Below, one piece after another: positions 45,786 through 58,185 of a DNA stretch of 64,000 nt. The DNA is from Ailurus styani (Eukaryota > Chordata > Mammalia > Carnivora > Ailuridae). The first letter of the stretch is position 1, and each line of letters starts with the position of its first letter. The notes beneath the pieces were generated by a model. It saw only the letters and a program-made list of their open reading frames with translations, was not told the DNA's origin and searched no databases. The position numbers and the translations under genes are program-made. Location of the stretch: NCBI GenBank assembly GCA_002007465.1, contig LNAC01000110.1, positions 186,001-250,000 on the forward strand, in the 5' to 3' direction.

Positions 45786-47359
45786 GCGATGACTGCCTCT
45801 AGACTTGAGGAAGGCGAGCGTGACAGCACGCCTGTACGGGCAAGCCAGGCTATAGGCTGGGACCATGAGATCATTCTCCACTCTCTGGGCAGCGTCCCTG
45901 TGAATCTCAGGAGCCAGGAGCACAGAGTAAGGGAGGGGGAGATGGGTGCACATTCTTCCTGCTCCACGCTTTCTCCACCTCAGGGCATAGATGCCACTGA
46001 GGCAGAGCGATAGAACTAAAGCACTCAACTCAAAAACAGACCTGGTTTTACGCCCAGCCAGAGTGAATCACTGAGTGATTGCAAGGGAGCAGGAAAAAAG
46101 AGGGCAGGACGCTGCAATGTATGAGCTCTTTCCCTGCACAGCTCACCTACTCCTCAAAGCCTTGGACCCTGGTGGTCTCTCTCTCTCTCCATTAGCCTTG
46201 TAAGCTAACTCGCAGAGCAGCTGAGTAAACGCATGGAGTGTTGCTCTTCAGGGGAGCTCTTGTTTGTTCCTTATTATGTGTGGTGCCAAGTTCCATTCAG
46301 ATTCCACCCCGCCCCCACCCCCCTCACAGAAGTCCCTGTCTCCATATGGGTCTAAAGCTCCCTCCACTAAACCACACCAGTGGGCACACGGAAACTTGGA
46401 GGGACCTGTTCTCAGATTCCAAGACATTCTTAACTCAGAGGGAGCCCACCAACTCCACTGGGACTCCTGTGGGCTGAAGATGGAGCCCTTCTTACCCGGT
46501 CAGAGAAGGAGCCACGGGCAGCCCTGAAGACAAGCTACAGCAGTTGACAAAAATTAAGTACTTTTATTTGACTTGAGAGACTCTCTGGGCAATTTTGCAG
46601 GAGTTCTTCTGTCCTGGTTGTTTTTCTTAGATTAAAAATTTCAGCAGCATTCCAAGGGCATACACTCACTCATGCGCAGGGGCCCAGTAATGAGCGGGAG
46701 TGCCATTTCGGACTCAAACTCTGCCAAGTCTAATACGAAAAGTAGGTGAATGAGATTTGACTGCCTCCTAAATTGAACGTCTGTGGAATTTCTTGGACCT
46801 GAAACAGAGCCCAGAACAAGGTCTGTATAGTAACATTCACTAGGTGTCAGTGTTTGACAAACTGTCTTGCCAGCATCATTAGTGAAATGTTCATCTTGGC
46901 ACAAATTGTCTATGGAAAATGCAATTAGGAAAAAGTTGTGCAAATAGCAATTAGAAACTGAATAACCCGCCTTATTCCTTTTATTCAGATTACCCTTGGC
47001 TACTAAACTGAAATCAAGCTGTGCAGGAAATAGCTCGCAGACTGTCACAGTAGCCTCTGAGGCACACTGTCTACACGGGGAGTGAGAAGATCAGGCCAGA
47101 GGTCTCTTCCGTGCTTTTCCGCTTCCTCTTCCTGCCACGTTCTTCCTTTTTTCCGGACACTGTCTTTTCACTGCAGTGACCATTAAGCCCAGGCTTCCTT
47201 CCTTGGCCATAGGCTAGTCCCACTGGAGGGAGAGGAAAGCCCCTTCCAAAGAGGGGCATTTTAACACGTTCCAGCCCAGACCAACATGGAGCTGCTCTGA
47301 AAAAGAATGAATAATATCTGCCCCATTTCTGATTGGTGAAGTCCCAAAGAAATGCATTT
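45786..47359. other. Unassigned stretch with a 135-codon antisense frame
   Basis: No transposon recognised. The minus-strand frame 46641-47048 (135 codons) is the longest open frame outside recognised repeats. It has no signal peptide, membrane span or motif I know, and its cysteines show no zinc-finger spacing. Frames of 90 codons also overlap each other at 45753-46028. Confidence 0.4.
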
Positions 47360-48630
47360 GTTCCTTCATTCAGTCCATTCGATCCTCAACAATGTACTGA
47401 ACATTGACAAAGGACCAGGCACTGTCCCGGGTGCGACAGAAATAACAGTAGACATCCCTGACCTCATGGATGGTGCTTTTTTAGTTCGAGAAGACAAAAG
47501 AAACAGAACAGTAAAACATATGTTTTGGGCTAAATGTTGATAGAAGCTATGGAAAAAAATAAAGAAGGGAAAGGAGAGAGGGAGTTCCTGGTGGGGAGAG
47601 AGGCTGCAAATGCATTGGGCGGGGGGAGGTCATCCCTGCTGAGGAGGCACATGAACAAAAAATGTGAGGGAAGGGAGGGACTAATGCCCATCTCAGGAAA
47701 GGTGTCCCGGCTGGACGCAGAGATGGCAAATGCAAATGTCTTGAGGGAGGAATGTACGTAATCGGTTCAAGAAAGAAACAAGTTTTGTGTGGCTGAAGCA
47801 GGGCAGGAAATGAGATTGGAGAAGTGAAGGAAGACGTAAACACCACGCAGAGGGCCTTGACGCCCTTGTAAGAATGGGCATTTTCTCCGGGACCCGTTAG
47901 TGTGCTCTGAATAGAGGAGTGATAGCATCTGACAGAGGTTTCAAAGAGGACTCTGTTGAGGACTTTCTCTAGGGATCCGGGTGCCAAGATGGAAGCAGAG
48001 GGACAAGTTAGGAGGCTCTTACAATAATTCAGGTAAGGCCATGACGTGGAGGAGCAAAGAAATAAAAAGACTCAAGATACATTTTGAAGGCATAAATTAG
48101 AAGGACTGGCTAGTGGATTCTTTCTGGAGTGCAGGAAGACAGAAGAGTCAAGAATGCTTCAAAAGAATTTGACTTGGGCGCCTGGGTGGCTCAGTAGGTT
48201 AAAGCCTCTGCTTTCGGCTCAGGTCATGATCTCAGGGTCCTGGGATCGAGGCCCACATCGGGCTCCCTGCTCAGCGGGGAGCCTGCTTCCCCTCTCTCTC
48301 TCTGCCTGCCTCTCTGCCTCCTTGTGATCTCTCTCCCTCTGTGAAATAAATAAATAAAATCTTTAAAAAAAACAAAACAAAACAAAAAAAAAAACAAAAG
48401 AATTTGACTTGAGTAGCTGGCCGTGCCATTTCCTGACGATGACCTAGAAGGGAGGTGGGGACAGTGGAGTGGGGGGAAGACAGAGGGTTAGTTTTGGACT
48501 TGCTCATTTTCATATGCCTCTTAACTACCCAAAAGAAGATAATGAGACAATTTGCTACACAGGGGTGGAGCTCAGGAAAGTGGTCCAGACTGGGCATTGA
48601 AAGGTGGGAATTGTCAGTATGTGGGTGGAA
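47360..48630 (-). mobile_element. L2 LINE, long antisense copy split by a SINE
   Basis: Plus strand shows reversed L2: 'tgtactgaacattgacaaag', 'accaggcactgtcccgggtg', 'tccctgacctcatggatggt', 'cttgaggg...', 'tagaggagtgatagcatctg', 'caagttaggaggctcttaca', 'aataattcaggtaaggccat', then after the SINE 'tggacttgctcattttcat'. About 1.05 kb of L2. The minus frame 47547-47987 (146 codons) is a chance frame in this element. Confidence 0.85.
48161..48411 (+). mobile_element. Young SINEC inside L2, perfect 16-bp duplications
   Basis: The body is 48177-48395 with an unusually long A/C tail ((CAAAA) units). 'aaaagaatttgacttg' at 48161-48176 and 48396-48411. Confidence 0.98.
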
Positions 48631-49749
48631 TTTCAAGCCCTGATCAGGGCAAAACGCTGGGAAGGAAGTATAGACAGAGAGGAGACAGAGTGCGAGGACT
48701 TATTCTGGGACGCTTCACCCCTCAGAGACTGGGGTCATGGGAAGGGACCAGGGGAAGAAACTGAGAATGAATGGCCAGAGAAGCAGGAACAAGACCTGGG
48801 GTGTGCAGGGTCCTGGAAACCCAGGGAAAAGCCTGCTCAGGGAGGAGGGAGTGATCGACTCTACATTAAAAAGAAGAAGTGACCAAGGGAGGGTGGGAGG
48901 GGTCAGAAAAGAGTGTTTCCGTACCCTACGTTATGAATCTTCTAGGATAGCCCTCTCCTTATGTTTGCAGTCCACATAGAGTTCTCTGTGAGACACTGCT
49001 AATATTTGGAAATAACAGTATCTTTATTTTGCTGAACGCTGCTTCCTTCCTGATTATAAAACTTCAGCCACTTCTACTTCTCGTCTTAGCCATACTTCTG
49101 TGCTTGCGTGTACTCGTGCAGGTCCACATGCACACACGTACACAGACACTGGGTTCGCTCCAGGAATCGCCAGGAGTTGGCTCACTGGTGCCTGTGGAAA
49201 CGTCCCAGGAGTAACCACAGTGTGCCCCTCTTCTCTCTTTCCCGGGATGTCTGCTACTGCACATAGTCCCACAAATAAAACTGCGATGTGTTAAGGGCCA
49301 TCAAGGTAATAGAGATCTAACTTAATAAAAGAGGAGGGGAATGTTACGATCGTGCGTCCAATTTCTACTGATAATTAATTCATGATATTGCTACTTCTTC
49401 AAAAACATGCTACGCTAAAATGTTGTGTCTGCTTGTTCGCTGCCTCCTTCCTCCTCCGCCTTCTGTTGCATATGACCAAATTTCAAGTATATGTTCTTAA
49501 AAGATTATGATAAAGATATAAGCAATGAAATTGCGTTAAAAAGACACGTGGTGCAGCAACCAAACCGAAAGAGCCTCCGATGGTCAAAAATGGAACAATC
49601 TGAGCAAGAAAAGAGAAACTAAGTAACAATCGTACCGGATTGTAACATACAGAGAATATAAATGTCCACGAGGCAAAACTAATACAAATCAACAACGGAT
49701 TGAATCAGTTAACGCTGTTTTTGTGTGTTGTGTAAGTAGTACTGAGAAA
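48631..49749. other. Mostly unique stretch
   Basis: No gene recognised. 49540-49690 ('gtcaaaaatggaacaatctg' and following) may be a piece of an old L1, but I cannot fix it. Confidence 0.4.
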
Positions 49750-50172
49750 TACATCTTTTTCATGCCTTTTTCATTTCACGTTTTATTTGGATGAACTAAC
49801 CATATCTTTATATATATTTTGGCTCACTGTTACTGAGTAATGCCTATATTTCACCTATGTACTTAACCCTTACCTTAGAGATAAACACCTGGAGTTCCTT
49901 CCACTTTCCAACTATGCTGTACAAACATCCCTGAACATGACTGTTTCTGTGGACCTATGCAAGAATATTTCTCTAGGATATGTATCCAGAAGCAGGCTCT
50001 CTGGGTCATAGAACGAATGCATAGCTAATTTTACTAAGCACTCCCGCATTGCTTTCCAGAATGAGTACACAAGGTGACACTTTCACACGGACCATAGAAG
50101 CTTCCCATCCCGTCCCATTTTTGCCAGTACTTGACGCTACCCACCTGTCTCATTTTTGCAGTTCTGATGGGT
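49750..50172 (-). mobile_element. Old L1 3' UTR, antisense
   Basis: 'gtgga cctatgcaagaata', 'tttctctaggatatgtatcc', 'gctctctgggtcatagaacg', 'gcattgctttccagaatgag' and 'tgccagtacttgacgctacc' follow antisense L1 order. Confidence 0.75.
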
Positions 50173-50608
50173 ATTGCGTTAGTTTCCACTGATGTGATAA
50201 CACATCAGCAAAAATGGAGTGATTTAAAACAACTCTAATTTACCTTACAATTCTGGAGATCAGAAATCCAAAATCAGCCTCATGGGCTAAAATCAAGGTG
50301 TCAGCAGGGCTCCATTCCTTTCTGGAGGCTCAAGGAAAGAATCTGTTTCCTTGCATTTTCCTGTTTGTGGAGGCTGTTGGCGTTCCTCGGATCATGGCCC
50401 CTTTCTCCATTTTCAAAATCAATAGCATATGAACTATAAATTTCTCTATCACTCTGCCTTCCCTGCTTTCTGCTTATGAAGACACTTGTGATTACACAAG
50501 GGCCATCCAGATAACTCAGGATCATCTCAAGAGTCTCTCTGCCACGTAAGGCAACACAGTCACACGTTCTAGAAATTCATTTAGGGGCCCATTATTCTGT
50601 CCACCATA
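50173..50608 (-). mobile_element. MaLR/MLT1-type LTR, antisense
   Basis: 'gatttaaaacaactctaatt', 'acaattctggagatcagaaa', 'gggctaaaatcaaggtgtca', 'gcagggctccattcctttct', 'cttgtgattacacaagggcc' and 'ggcccattattctgtccacc' follow the reverse order of this LTR class. Confidence 0.72.
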
Positions 50609-50650
50609 GAAGTAAAGTTGTTTTACCACCTTCAAGAGAGTGGTAAAAAC

Positions 50651-50671
50651 CTCTCTCTCTCTCTTTCTCCC

Positions 50672-50707
<36 letters not shown>

Positions 50708-50712
50708 GCATG
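50651..50712. repeat. (CT)n(CA)n microsatellites
   Basis: (CT)7 at 50651-50664 and a CA run at 50675-50703, followed by 'ggttctgtttctctgaagaa', a sequence often found next to old LTR-type repeats. Confidence 0.93.
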
Positions 50713-50724
50713 CACATACACTGT

Positions 50725-52731
50725 TGGTTCTGTTTCTCTGAAGAACCCTAATACCTGTGCTTTTACTTTTATTTATTTCCAGGCCACAACACAATATTTT
50801 AAGGGGCCACCTAATGTTATGCAAATGGATGGTTTCTGGGTTTTCTCTAGATAGAATTGGAATATCTCCATATCAGCTGGGGACATTCACATGGAATCAG
50901 AATCCAGGCTCTGTTTCATCCTGCTGTCTGTTTTCCTACCCAAGACCTTGTAAACACTAACTTCCTGGGTTGTGAAAGGAGAGGTTAAACAAGACTTCTT
51001 ACCTCTCGTGAGATTCTGCTGGCACCAGCTTGGGGTTCCAGACTGCAGATCCAATCTGTTCCATATGAATGATACTTTGGCTGCATTGCACTGCCTCAAG
51101 CCAATCTTTCAATCATTTTACTCTCTAATCCAGTTTGTTTGGCTGTACCTGGCTAATTTACCTTCTAATTTCCATATCAGCAGCCAATTATGTGGATTGC
51201 TCCACTTTAGCCAAAAGAGTTAAGTCAATTTATAGCTTTAAAGGTAACCAAAGCCAAATCAAATCACAACTGAGGCTCATGGTTAAATTTCAACATTTGA
51301 AGGGTTGTTAAAAAAAAAAAAAAAGCACAGGGCCCTTTTGACAGATGGAAACAAGGCAATGACTAAAAACAGAGCAGAGAGTGTGTTGATGATTTTTTTT
51401 TAAAAAAAGCCTAATTGTCTAAGAAATGTTTCTAAATTGAGTGCTTTAAATAGAAAACAATCCATCAAACCAATTGAGGGATTGCAAATGTTGCCAACTC
51501 CTTGTCATTTTTACCAACTGAGAACCAACAGATTAAATTAGGAAGACCATATAAATATTGCAGCCTCATGGATATTAAAAATAGACTTGAGAGAAATGAC
51601 CATAAGGGTGATTCTGAACTCAGATTGAATGAGATGCTGGGCAGATGACAGAGATGCTGTGAGTTGCAGAGCACACATTTGGGTTTGCTGGGAAGGAATG
51701 GTGGTGGGTGAACCATAGGGGACAATGAAATGGAAGGAAGGATTTACAGAGTAGGGGATGAGAGTTTAGAGTTTTATCAGCAGGAGGCTGGTGAAGTGAT
51801 TAAAATGACCACAACATTGTACAACTCCACATACAGGAATCTGATCGGCTACACCATGCATTTTCACATTTATTGGAACTTTGTATTTCTAGTTTCAAAT
51901 ACAAAATTTGTAGTTCTAATACATATCAGGATCATATTCCACATCAAATACCATGTGGGATTTTTTTTTCTTTCATTCCCACTATGCAATGTTGCATGAC
52001 TCTCATTTCCTGATAAGGGCATTGGAGAACATGCAAGGAGAGGACTCATTAGAAAAGTGAGTCTTCAGACTAACAAAAGTCAGGTACTCTATGAATCTGC
52101 TTCTAAATAAATCTGCAAGTTCCTAACACCTGGTAGATGAACAGTGAAGCAGAAATCAACACAGTTTCATTTAGCTCTGAAGACATAAATTTAATTGAGA
52201 ATACTCTTATTTGCTGAGTGTTCAAATTCAATGTCATTAATGCACAAATATTGCATAAATGTTAAGACATACTTGCTATTTTTATCACTGAAAACAAAGT
52301 TGTTTCTGAATTTGTAAGCAGAACTTCACATTGTTCCCCACTTCAAGGGTGTAGGTTAGAAACTGAGAAAGAAAATAACCTGGGGCATGTTTTCAAAAAA
52401 ATTTTCTTTTTCTTATGGTCAGTAGAAACCTTGAAACCTTTCTCAAACAAATGCTTATATAGATCACCAAAGTGCAATAGGCTGAAAGTCAAGCTTTCTG
52501 GTTGAAACAGGAAGTAGAAACCCAAGAGCCAAGCTCACTTTTCCTCTTTACCCTTTTCAGGAGGCCCAGTGACATCGTTTTGGGGTACTAGACTTTAAGT
52601 ATCACAGCCTGACTGATACTAGGAGAGTCTAGGGGGTAAATTCCCAAAAGAAAGAAAAAAATAGAGAATTTTTGTGCATGCAATGAACCCGTTTGGGAAG
52701 AAGGAGACCTACTTATAATTTATCACTGCAC
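50725..52731. other. Long unique stretch
   Basis: About 2 kb with no recognised element; poly(A) at 51308-51324. Frames of 60-90 codons, none with a known domain. Confidence 0.45.
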
Positions 52732-52823
52732 TCGGCACTGAGTCTGCCCGAGATTCTCTCTTTCCCTCTTCCTCTGCCCCTCACCCTGATCTCTCTAAGT
52801 AAATACAATCTTTTAAAAAAAGA
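52732..52823 (+). mobile_element. SINEC fragment, 5'-truncated
   Basis: 'ggcactgagtctgcccgaga', 'ttctctctttccctcttcct', 'ctctctaagtaaatacaatc' then poly(A): the CT-rich half of an old SINEC without its tRNA-like head. Confidence 0.8.
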
Positions 52824-52851
52824 TTAATATGACAGCACAGCAATCTTTATT

Positions 52852-53000
52852 CTAATTCCCTTATTGATTCATTCTAATGTTTTTGCTGAGTCCTACCCTA
52901 TGCTAGGTACTCTACTAGACACTCCGAATAAAGAAGGAAACAAGACTAACTGGGTCCTTCCTTTTACGGAGATCATAGTCCAGCCGAGAAAAAACACAAG
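52852..53000 (-). mobile_element. L2 fragment, antisense
   Basis: 'ctaccctatgctaggtactc', 'aaggaaacaagactaactgg', 'gtccttccttttacggagat' match the reverse of the L2 3' region. Confidence 0.65.
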
Positions 53001-53649
53001 ACACTGAATGAGGTTTTGCCTACCGATTAGGAATTTTGTGAAACACATGAGGTAATTATCCTGATCTTCCAAAGAGAAGTGCTTAGTATTTTGCAGTTAT
53101 AAGAACATAATATATAATATATGAAATCACTTCCTTCAAAGTTGACTAAGAAACTCAAATGTCTTAGAATGGCCTAAAATTTTCAGAATGTTTATACTGT
53201 ATGGCATTCAAGGAATATGATTTTCATCCTTGTGGTATTTCTATCTAGATAAGATCAATATTCCAACTGGCTATAAATGTCTAAGTACATTATCTGCTTA
53301 GCTAAATTTCTGCTAGTGCTCTGGGAAGCCATAAAATGCTCCCATCGCTTGTCCTGTAAGTGGATGATGGCCAAAAGACTACCATTCCATTTGGATCTCA
53401 TGTGTTTCTCTGTGAAGACATAGGGTGGCCTAAGAGCATGACTTGAATAATGGTCTCACACAAAAATGCCTGGGGGAAATTCTCTGAGTGTTCTCATACT
53501 GTCCACTCTGCCTTCTTTGTGGAATATGGCTTCTTGCTGTAGGCAGGGGTTCTGATCAACTTCCAAACGGGAGGCAAGAACTTCTCAAGAATGAAGAAGA
53601 TAAATTCAAACTAGTACGCTTCTAGAGCTTAAGGAATTCCGAGGGCTAA
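53001..53649. other. Unique stretch
   Basis: No feature recognised. Confidence 0.45.
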
Positions 53650-53795
53650 TGTTTAAAATACGACTTATGAGCTATGTGACCTTAGATAGGCAGCTTCATT
53701 TCTCTGTGATTCAGTTTGCTAATTTGTAAATTACAGGCAATGTATTTCCTATCTCATTAGATTATTGTGAGTGAATAGAATGATGTATGCTAAGA
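53650..53795 (-). mobile_element. MIR SINE, antisense
   Basis: 'gagctatgtgaccttagata', 'ctctgtgattcagtttgcta', 'atttgtaaattacaggcaat', 'tagattattgtgagtgaata': reverse MIR core. Confidence 0.85.
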
Positions 53796-53824
53796 AACAA
53801 GAATAATTCCGTCACTCAATATGT

Positions 53825-53940
53825 TCAATTATATATAATACACATACATATACATTTGCATCTATATTCTAGAATTTATACAAATATAGAGATATATGCA
53901 CTATATGTATTCATACATATATATTCATAATGTACATGAG
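53825..53940. repeat. AT-rich low-complexity tract
   Basis: Irregular TATA/CATA/ATAC units. Confidence 0.85.
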
Positions 53941-56351
53941 TAATTCAAGTATATCGATACAAAAATTTATTCTCTGCCACTGTTCTTCTAAAATTTATTT
54001 AATGGGATAATATTTCCCTGCATAATATCTCTCTTTCTGAATAGATCCCATTTAAAAAAAAAATTGTTGGGCATTCTAAGTCCCAAACAAACTTCAATTT
54101 AGATATTAGGGTATACAGTTCCAGACAGAGGTATTGAAACTCTGCATTAGATGTAAGACCAAATCTTCACCTCTGCCCCCACCCCGCCCCGCCCCGGGAG
54201 TGGCCCTCTCTTTTCCCGGAGGATTTTTCCCCACTCAGTGTGCTCTCTGTGTTTCTGGACCTTTTCAGGGTCATTCCTTGGAGGGGCAAGGGTTAGGAGA
54301 AAGGGAAGTTTCGCATTGTGAGTGTAGTTGGTGCTTACATAATTGGTGTCCCCACCCACCCACTGGGTACCAACTCTTCCTAGATCAGGTCTTCTTAGAC
54401 TGGAGGCCAAGGCACATCTCCTAACCTAATATACACTATTTTCCTGCATCGGATATAGGGAGGCGTGCATCTATGATTTTATTCAGTCCCAGAAAAACAA
54501 AACAAAACATTGCCTTACACAGACATCATATCATTCAGGGAAAGGTGGTCTGACCATGTCCCCACTTGCCACCGTGGTAAAAGATCACTCAAGAAAAGAG
54601 AAGATCTCTGGGGGGAAATAGAGGTCTTAACAGCAAGACAGGTAAGAAAAGTGAGGAAATGTGAATGTACCTGTGCCCTGAATTTGTAGCATGGATTACA
54701 GATTTTTACAAGTACCCGCCTCATAGAGTGGTAATAAAGTAGAAGTGGTACAACTAATGAAAATGGTTGTGCATTGGCCGTCTCCTTTGTAGTTGGGACC
54801 CAAGGTTTCACAGGCATGTGAAGAGGACCTAGCCAATCACAGGTACTTCGTAAAGAGTAATTCCTGCCTCTCTTCTAGATCTTCCTTCTAGTTTTCTCCC
54901 TAAGCTTTTTAGAAGACTGTGTAGCAGGAATTCATCAATGAGAAAACTCTCCTTATTCAAATGTACTTGTAATCATAAATGGGCATTGGAATGTCCAAGA
55001 CTGAAGTAATTCATTTACTTCTCGGTATTCAGAAGTAGTTCCTTTCCTTTTCTTTCCCCCCACCCCTTTCTTTTATAAGCAGATTATAAGAACTTAAAGT
55101 ATTTCTTCTCTGTTACTATAAAGATCACATAAAGATCAGAAACAGAAATGTTACTTACAACTGTTCCTCCCTAACAGCACTGCTTGCGTTCTTATCTAGG
55201 AGTTGCCTATAAATGTTCATCTCCTTACAATACTGCAATTAGTGTATGTATGCCTCTCATAATCTTTTCCCTGTTGCTCCATAGTCATCATAATTATCTT
55301 TATAATGGCAAGCTGACACCTCATGAGATACATAATTTCCCTTCCCTTTCTGTTGGCTACTTTGACTCTTTCATTTTTATTCGGTTACAAAAAATAGTAT
55401 TTTATTCTTTTACTGGATTACAGATGTCTTGTACAAATGTCTTGTAGACACAATTCACAGAAAAGGTATTACTGGGAATGTCGTTCCCCTGGGAATGTTT
55501 TTCTATGTCATCATCAGAAACTGCAAGGTTTCCAACAGTACGGTCTACCTTCAGTAGACCAGATAAATATTCTGTGTTTATTAAGTTCAATATTTTAAAC
55601 TTGTACTGTCAAGAGTCACCCTACATTAAGAAAATGACCCAGAGAAACAACCGAGTCAGACCGGCCCTCACTACTGAAGTGGCTATGGGAAGTGCCCACT
55701 TCTTCTTTTGGTGACTCTTAGATTAATGAAGAGCCTCTCCTGTAAGCTTACAGGTGACCCTGTATGAAGGCAGCAAGGAGGACAGGGGACAGGTGGAGGT
55801 GGACATCACAGTCTTATCTATCTTTCCTTCCTGGTTCAGCTTCCATGGAAAGTTTTTTGAAGTAATTACAAATGTGTGTATCCTAGGGAAAATATCCACA
55901 GCATGTTTATAAAAGATCACTCTGGTAAGCTCTTGGCAAGCCTTAAGGATCAGAGCTGTCATCTTTGCCTATCCTTCATAGTCTGGAGACGATGAATGAT
56001 GATAAAGTTACTCATCTACAAGAGTTCAGTTTTCTCCATAAACACAGCTGTGTCGTGAGTTAAGCAAACTCAATATGTGAAAATTCGGAATGACTGAAAA
56101 ATAAACTAAAGATGATTATTTGCACCATAAGAGAATTCCATGCTTTATAAATGATTCATTATGGAATTATTTTGAATAGTGAGGACTCATAATGATCCTG
56201 AAATGTAATTCTGTTTATAGACATGCGATTCGCATGCAAGTTTTTAAAGCCTCATTAATTGCACACAGAAAGGTATAACCACACTGACAGTTCTCTCTTC
56301 TCTTTTGTAAAGGACTGTTTATTTTTCCAAAGGCAGATCAGTTTTCGGTTA

Positions 56352-56353
<2 letters not shown>
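53941..56353. other. Long unique stretch
   Basis: About 2.4 kb without a recognised transposon. It contains a GC-rich quadruplex motif (54176-54195). Frames of about 90-100 codons overlap on both strands at 54134-54424 and 54515-54817, with no known domain. Confidence 0.45.
54176..54195 (-). other. Strong G-quadruplex motif (minus strand)
   Basis: Plus strand C runs of 5, 4, 4 and 4 at 54176-54180, 54182-54185, 54187-54190 and 54192-54195 with single-base spacers. Four G runs with 1-nt loops on the minus strand. It also contains two overlapping GC-box-like units, but no other promoter sign is visible. Confidence 0.9.

Positions 56354-56393
<40 letters not shown>
56354..56393. repeat. (GT)n microsatellite
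   Basis: About 20 uninterrupted GT units. Confidence 0.98.
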
Positions 56394-56394
<1 letters not shown>

Positions 56395-57379
56395 TTTAGA
56401 CATGAACTTAGACTTTAACTTTCCCATTAAGTTTGCTTTTTAGGAAAATAACTTGTATTATTTTAATGCTAATTAAAATAATTTTGCCTAATTTTAGAAA
56501 GTAATACGACAAACATTACATTAGTAAGGATATGGTTTGTAGTCACATCACTTGTGTTTCCAACACAGTGCTGTGCCTAGGAATAATTCACACGGGTGTG
56601 GGATGGAGACCAGGCGTGAGGAAAGTGGACCGTGCTGTCTGCAAGGCTTGAATGATTTCACCACTTTCGAGTAGACATGCAGATTCCATTTCTCATAAGT
56701 CAGCTTTGGAGTATGTGATTACTTGCCAGACTAGTAAGTGAATTTAAACGAAGCTGGGAGATAGAATCAGGTAATGAGCAGCTAAGAGGAATACAGAAAC
56801 ATTCACAGTCAAACTTCATAAGATGGGAGGGAACATAGATATTGTGAACTGTTGCTGGAAGCAAAAGAATGACCATGCATGTACTTAAAAATTGGAAGAA
56901 GAGAGAGATGGGGTGTAGCTTAAGTGAACTAAGCCCTTCTCTTCTATAGTGGAGGAGTGGCCCAACATGCTATTGAAACTTAAAATCAAGAAGAAAGCAT
57001 GGCGGAATAAGCATCGTATTAAAACTTGGTTGTGAAGCTACCGGAAGAACTAAAACAGAAGTGGCTAAAAGTGGTTTTGTTTGAAGAAGAAATGGAGGAG
57101 AAAGTGTGCCGACCATTGTTTCTCAGAATCAATCTTTTCCTTCTGGATTTTTTTTTTAACACTGTGTACCTGTTTTACTTTGATTTTAACACATCTTTTG
57201 CATGTATAAACAGAGGCATACAAATACACTAGAATCTCTAGAATCTTCCACGACTGGCATCATCCTGACCAAAAAATGCAAACTTCTCAGCAAGACCACA
57301 GGGCCACTTATGACGAAAAACTGCCTACTGGTCTGATCTTTCACCAGTTTCCAACACCCAGTTGTGCCAAGCAACTTAC
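56394..57379. other. Unique stretch
   Basis: No feature recognised. Confidence 0.45.
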
Positions 57380-57910
57380 AGCTCCTCCAGACTGGTTTTT
57401 TCCTCCTGCCCCCTCGACATGCCTTTCTTCTGCTTGTTATTTGCCCACTGGCTCTCCCATCCATTTCCTGTCTTTTCTCTTCTCTGTTCTGTCTCACAGG
57501 GACCTCACTCCTGCAAAGCATATTCCAGACCCACTACCTGGGCAGTGGGAGCCAGTCATGGGAGCCGGGCATGCAGGAGGGAAATAAAAATGAGGGGATT
57601 ACCCCTCATTTCTGCCACAGGCAGATTCCTGACAGTCTGTGTGTCCTGGATGGTCCCAGGTCCCAGTCGGCAGACTCGGCCCGGTTCTCTTGCCACCCGG
57701 CAGCCTCAGCGGCTCTGCTCCTCACCGGAACACCCGCTTCTCTAGCTCTCCAGCTCTGGGAGCCAGAGTGGTTCCCTGGAGGTGCTAATCTCTGAATTGC
57801 TTCACCTTTTGCCATTTGTTCTACCAACTCTTCCAGGACCTTTGAAGCTACTTCTGTTTATTAAATTTTCCCCTCAACTCCATCGGAGTGAGTTGCATTT
57901 CTCTGACTTG
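57380..57910 (+). repeat. Possible old interspersed repeat of unclear class
   Basis: The G/C-richer block with 'gggcagtgggagccagtcat', 'ccaggtcccagtcggc', 'gtgctaatctctgaattgct' and 'tgtttattaaattttcccct' has the look of an old LTR-like or L1-associated repeat found many times in mammals, but I cannot name it. Overlapping frames of 103-143 codons at 57276-57795 lie in it, in two phases on the same strand, which argues against coding. Confidence 0.4.
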
Positions 57911-58029
57911 AGCCTGACTTCCAGAGCTGGTTGATGCTTCCTTGTCCACTGAGACGAAGGTCAGGGATCACCACCTTCTGGAAGCCCTCTGGGTCTGTGT
58001 TCGTAGCTGTTCTTTTGCTTCTATGACCA

Positions 58030-58185
58030 TCACTCTCACTTCCACTCGGCACTGTGGCTGTTTCTCTGGTTTGTTTTATCAGACTTTCAGTTTCTCAAGG
58101 ACTGAGACCCTGTCATATGTGCCTTCCCTTGTACTGAATACGGACTAGACTCAGCAAGCACCCAGTAAGTATTTGTTGAGAGATG
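58030..58185 (+). mobile_element. L2-like 3' end
   Basis: 'tctcaaggactgagaccctg', 'gtcatatgtgccttcccttg', 'cagcaagcacccagtaagta', 'tttgttgagaga' follow the L2/MIR-type 3' end order. Confidence 0.55.

Noticed and set aside
47547..47987. 146-codon minus-strand frame
   Set aside because: It falls inside an ancient antisense L2 copy; no RT motifs or other domain visible.
54134..54424. Possible exon with GC-box promoter
   Set aside because: Frames on both strands are open with no known domain, and no consistent splice sites or TATA/initiator context could be supported by eye.
57276..57795. Overlapping frames of 103, 127 and 143 codons
   Set aside because: Two phases are open over the same bases in a G/C-richer old repeat, so openness reflects composition rather than coding.
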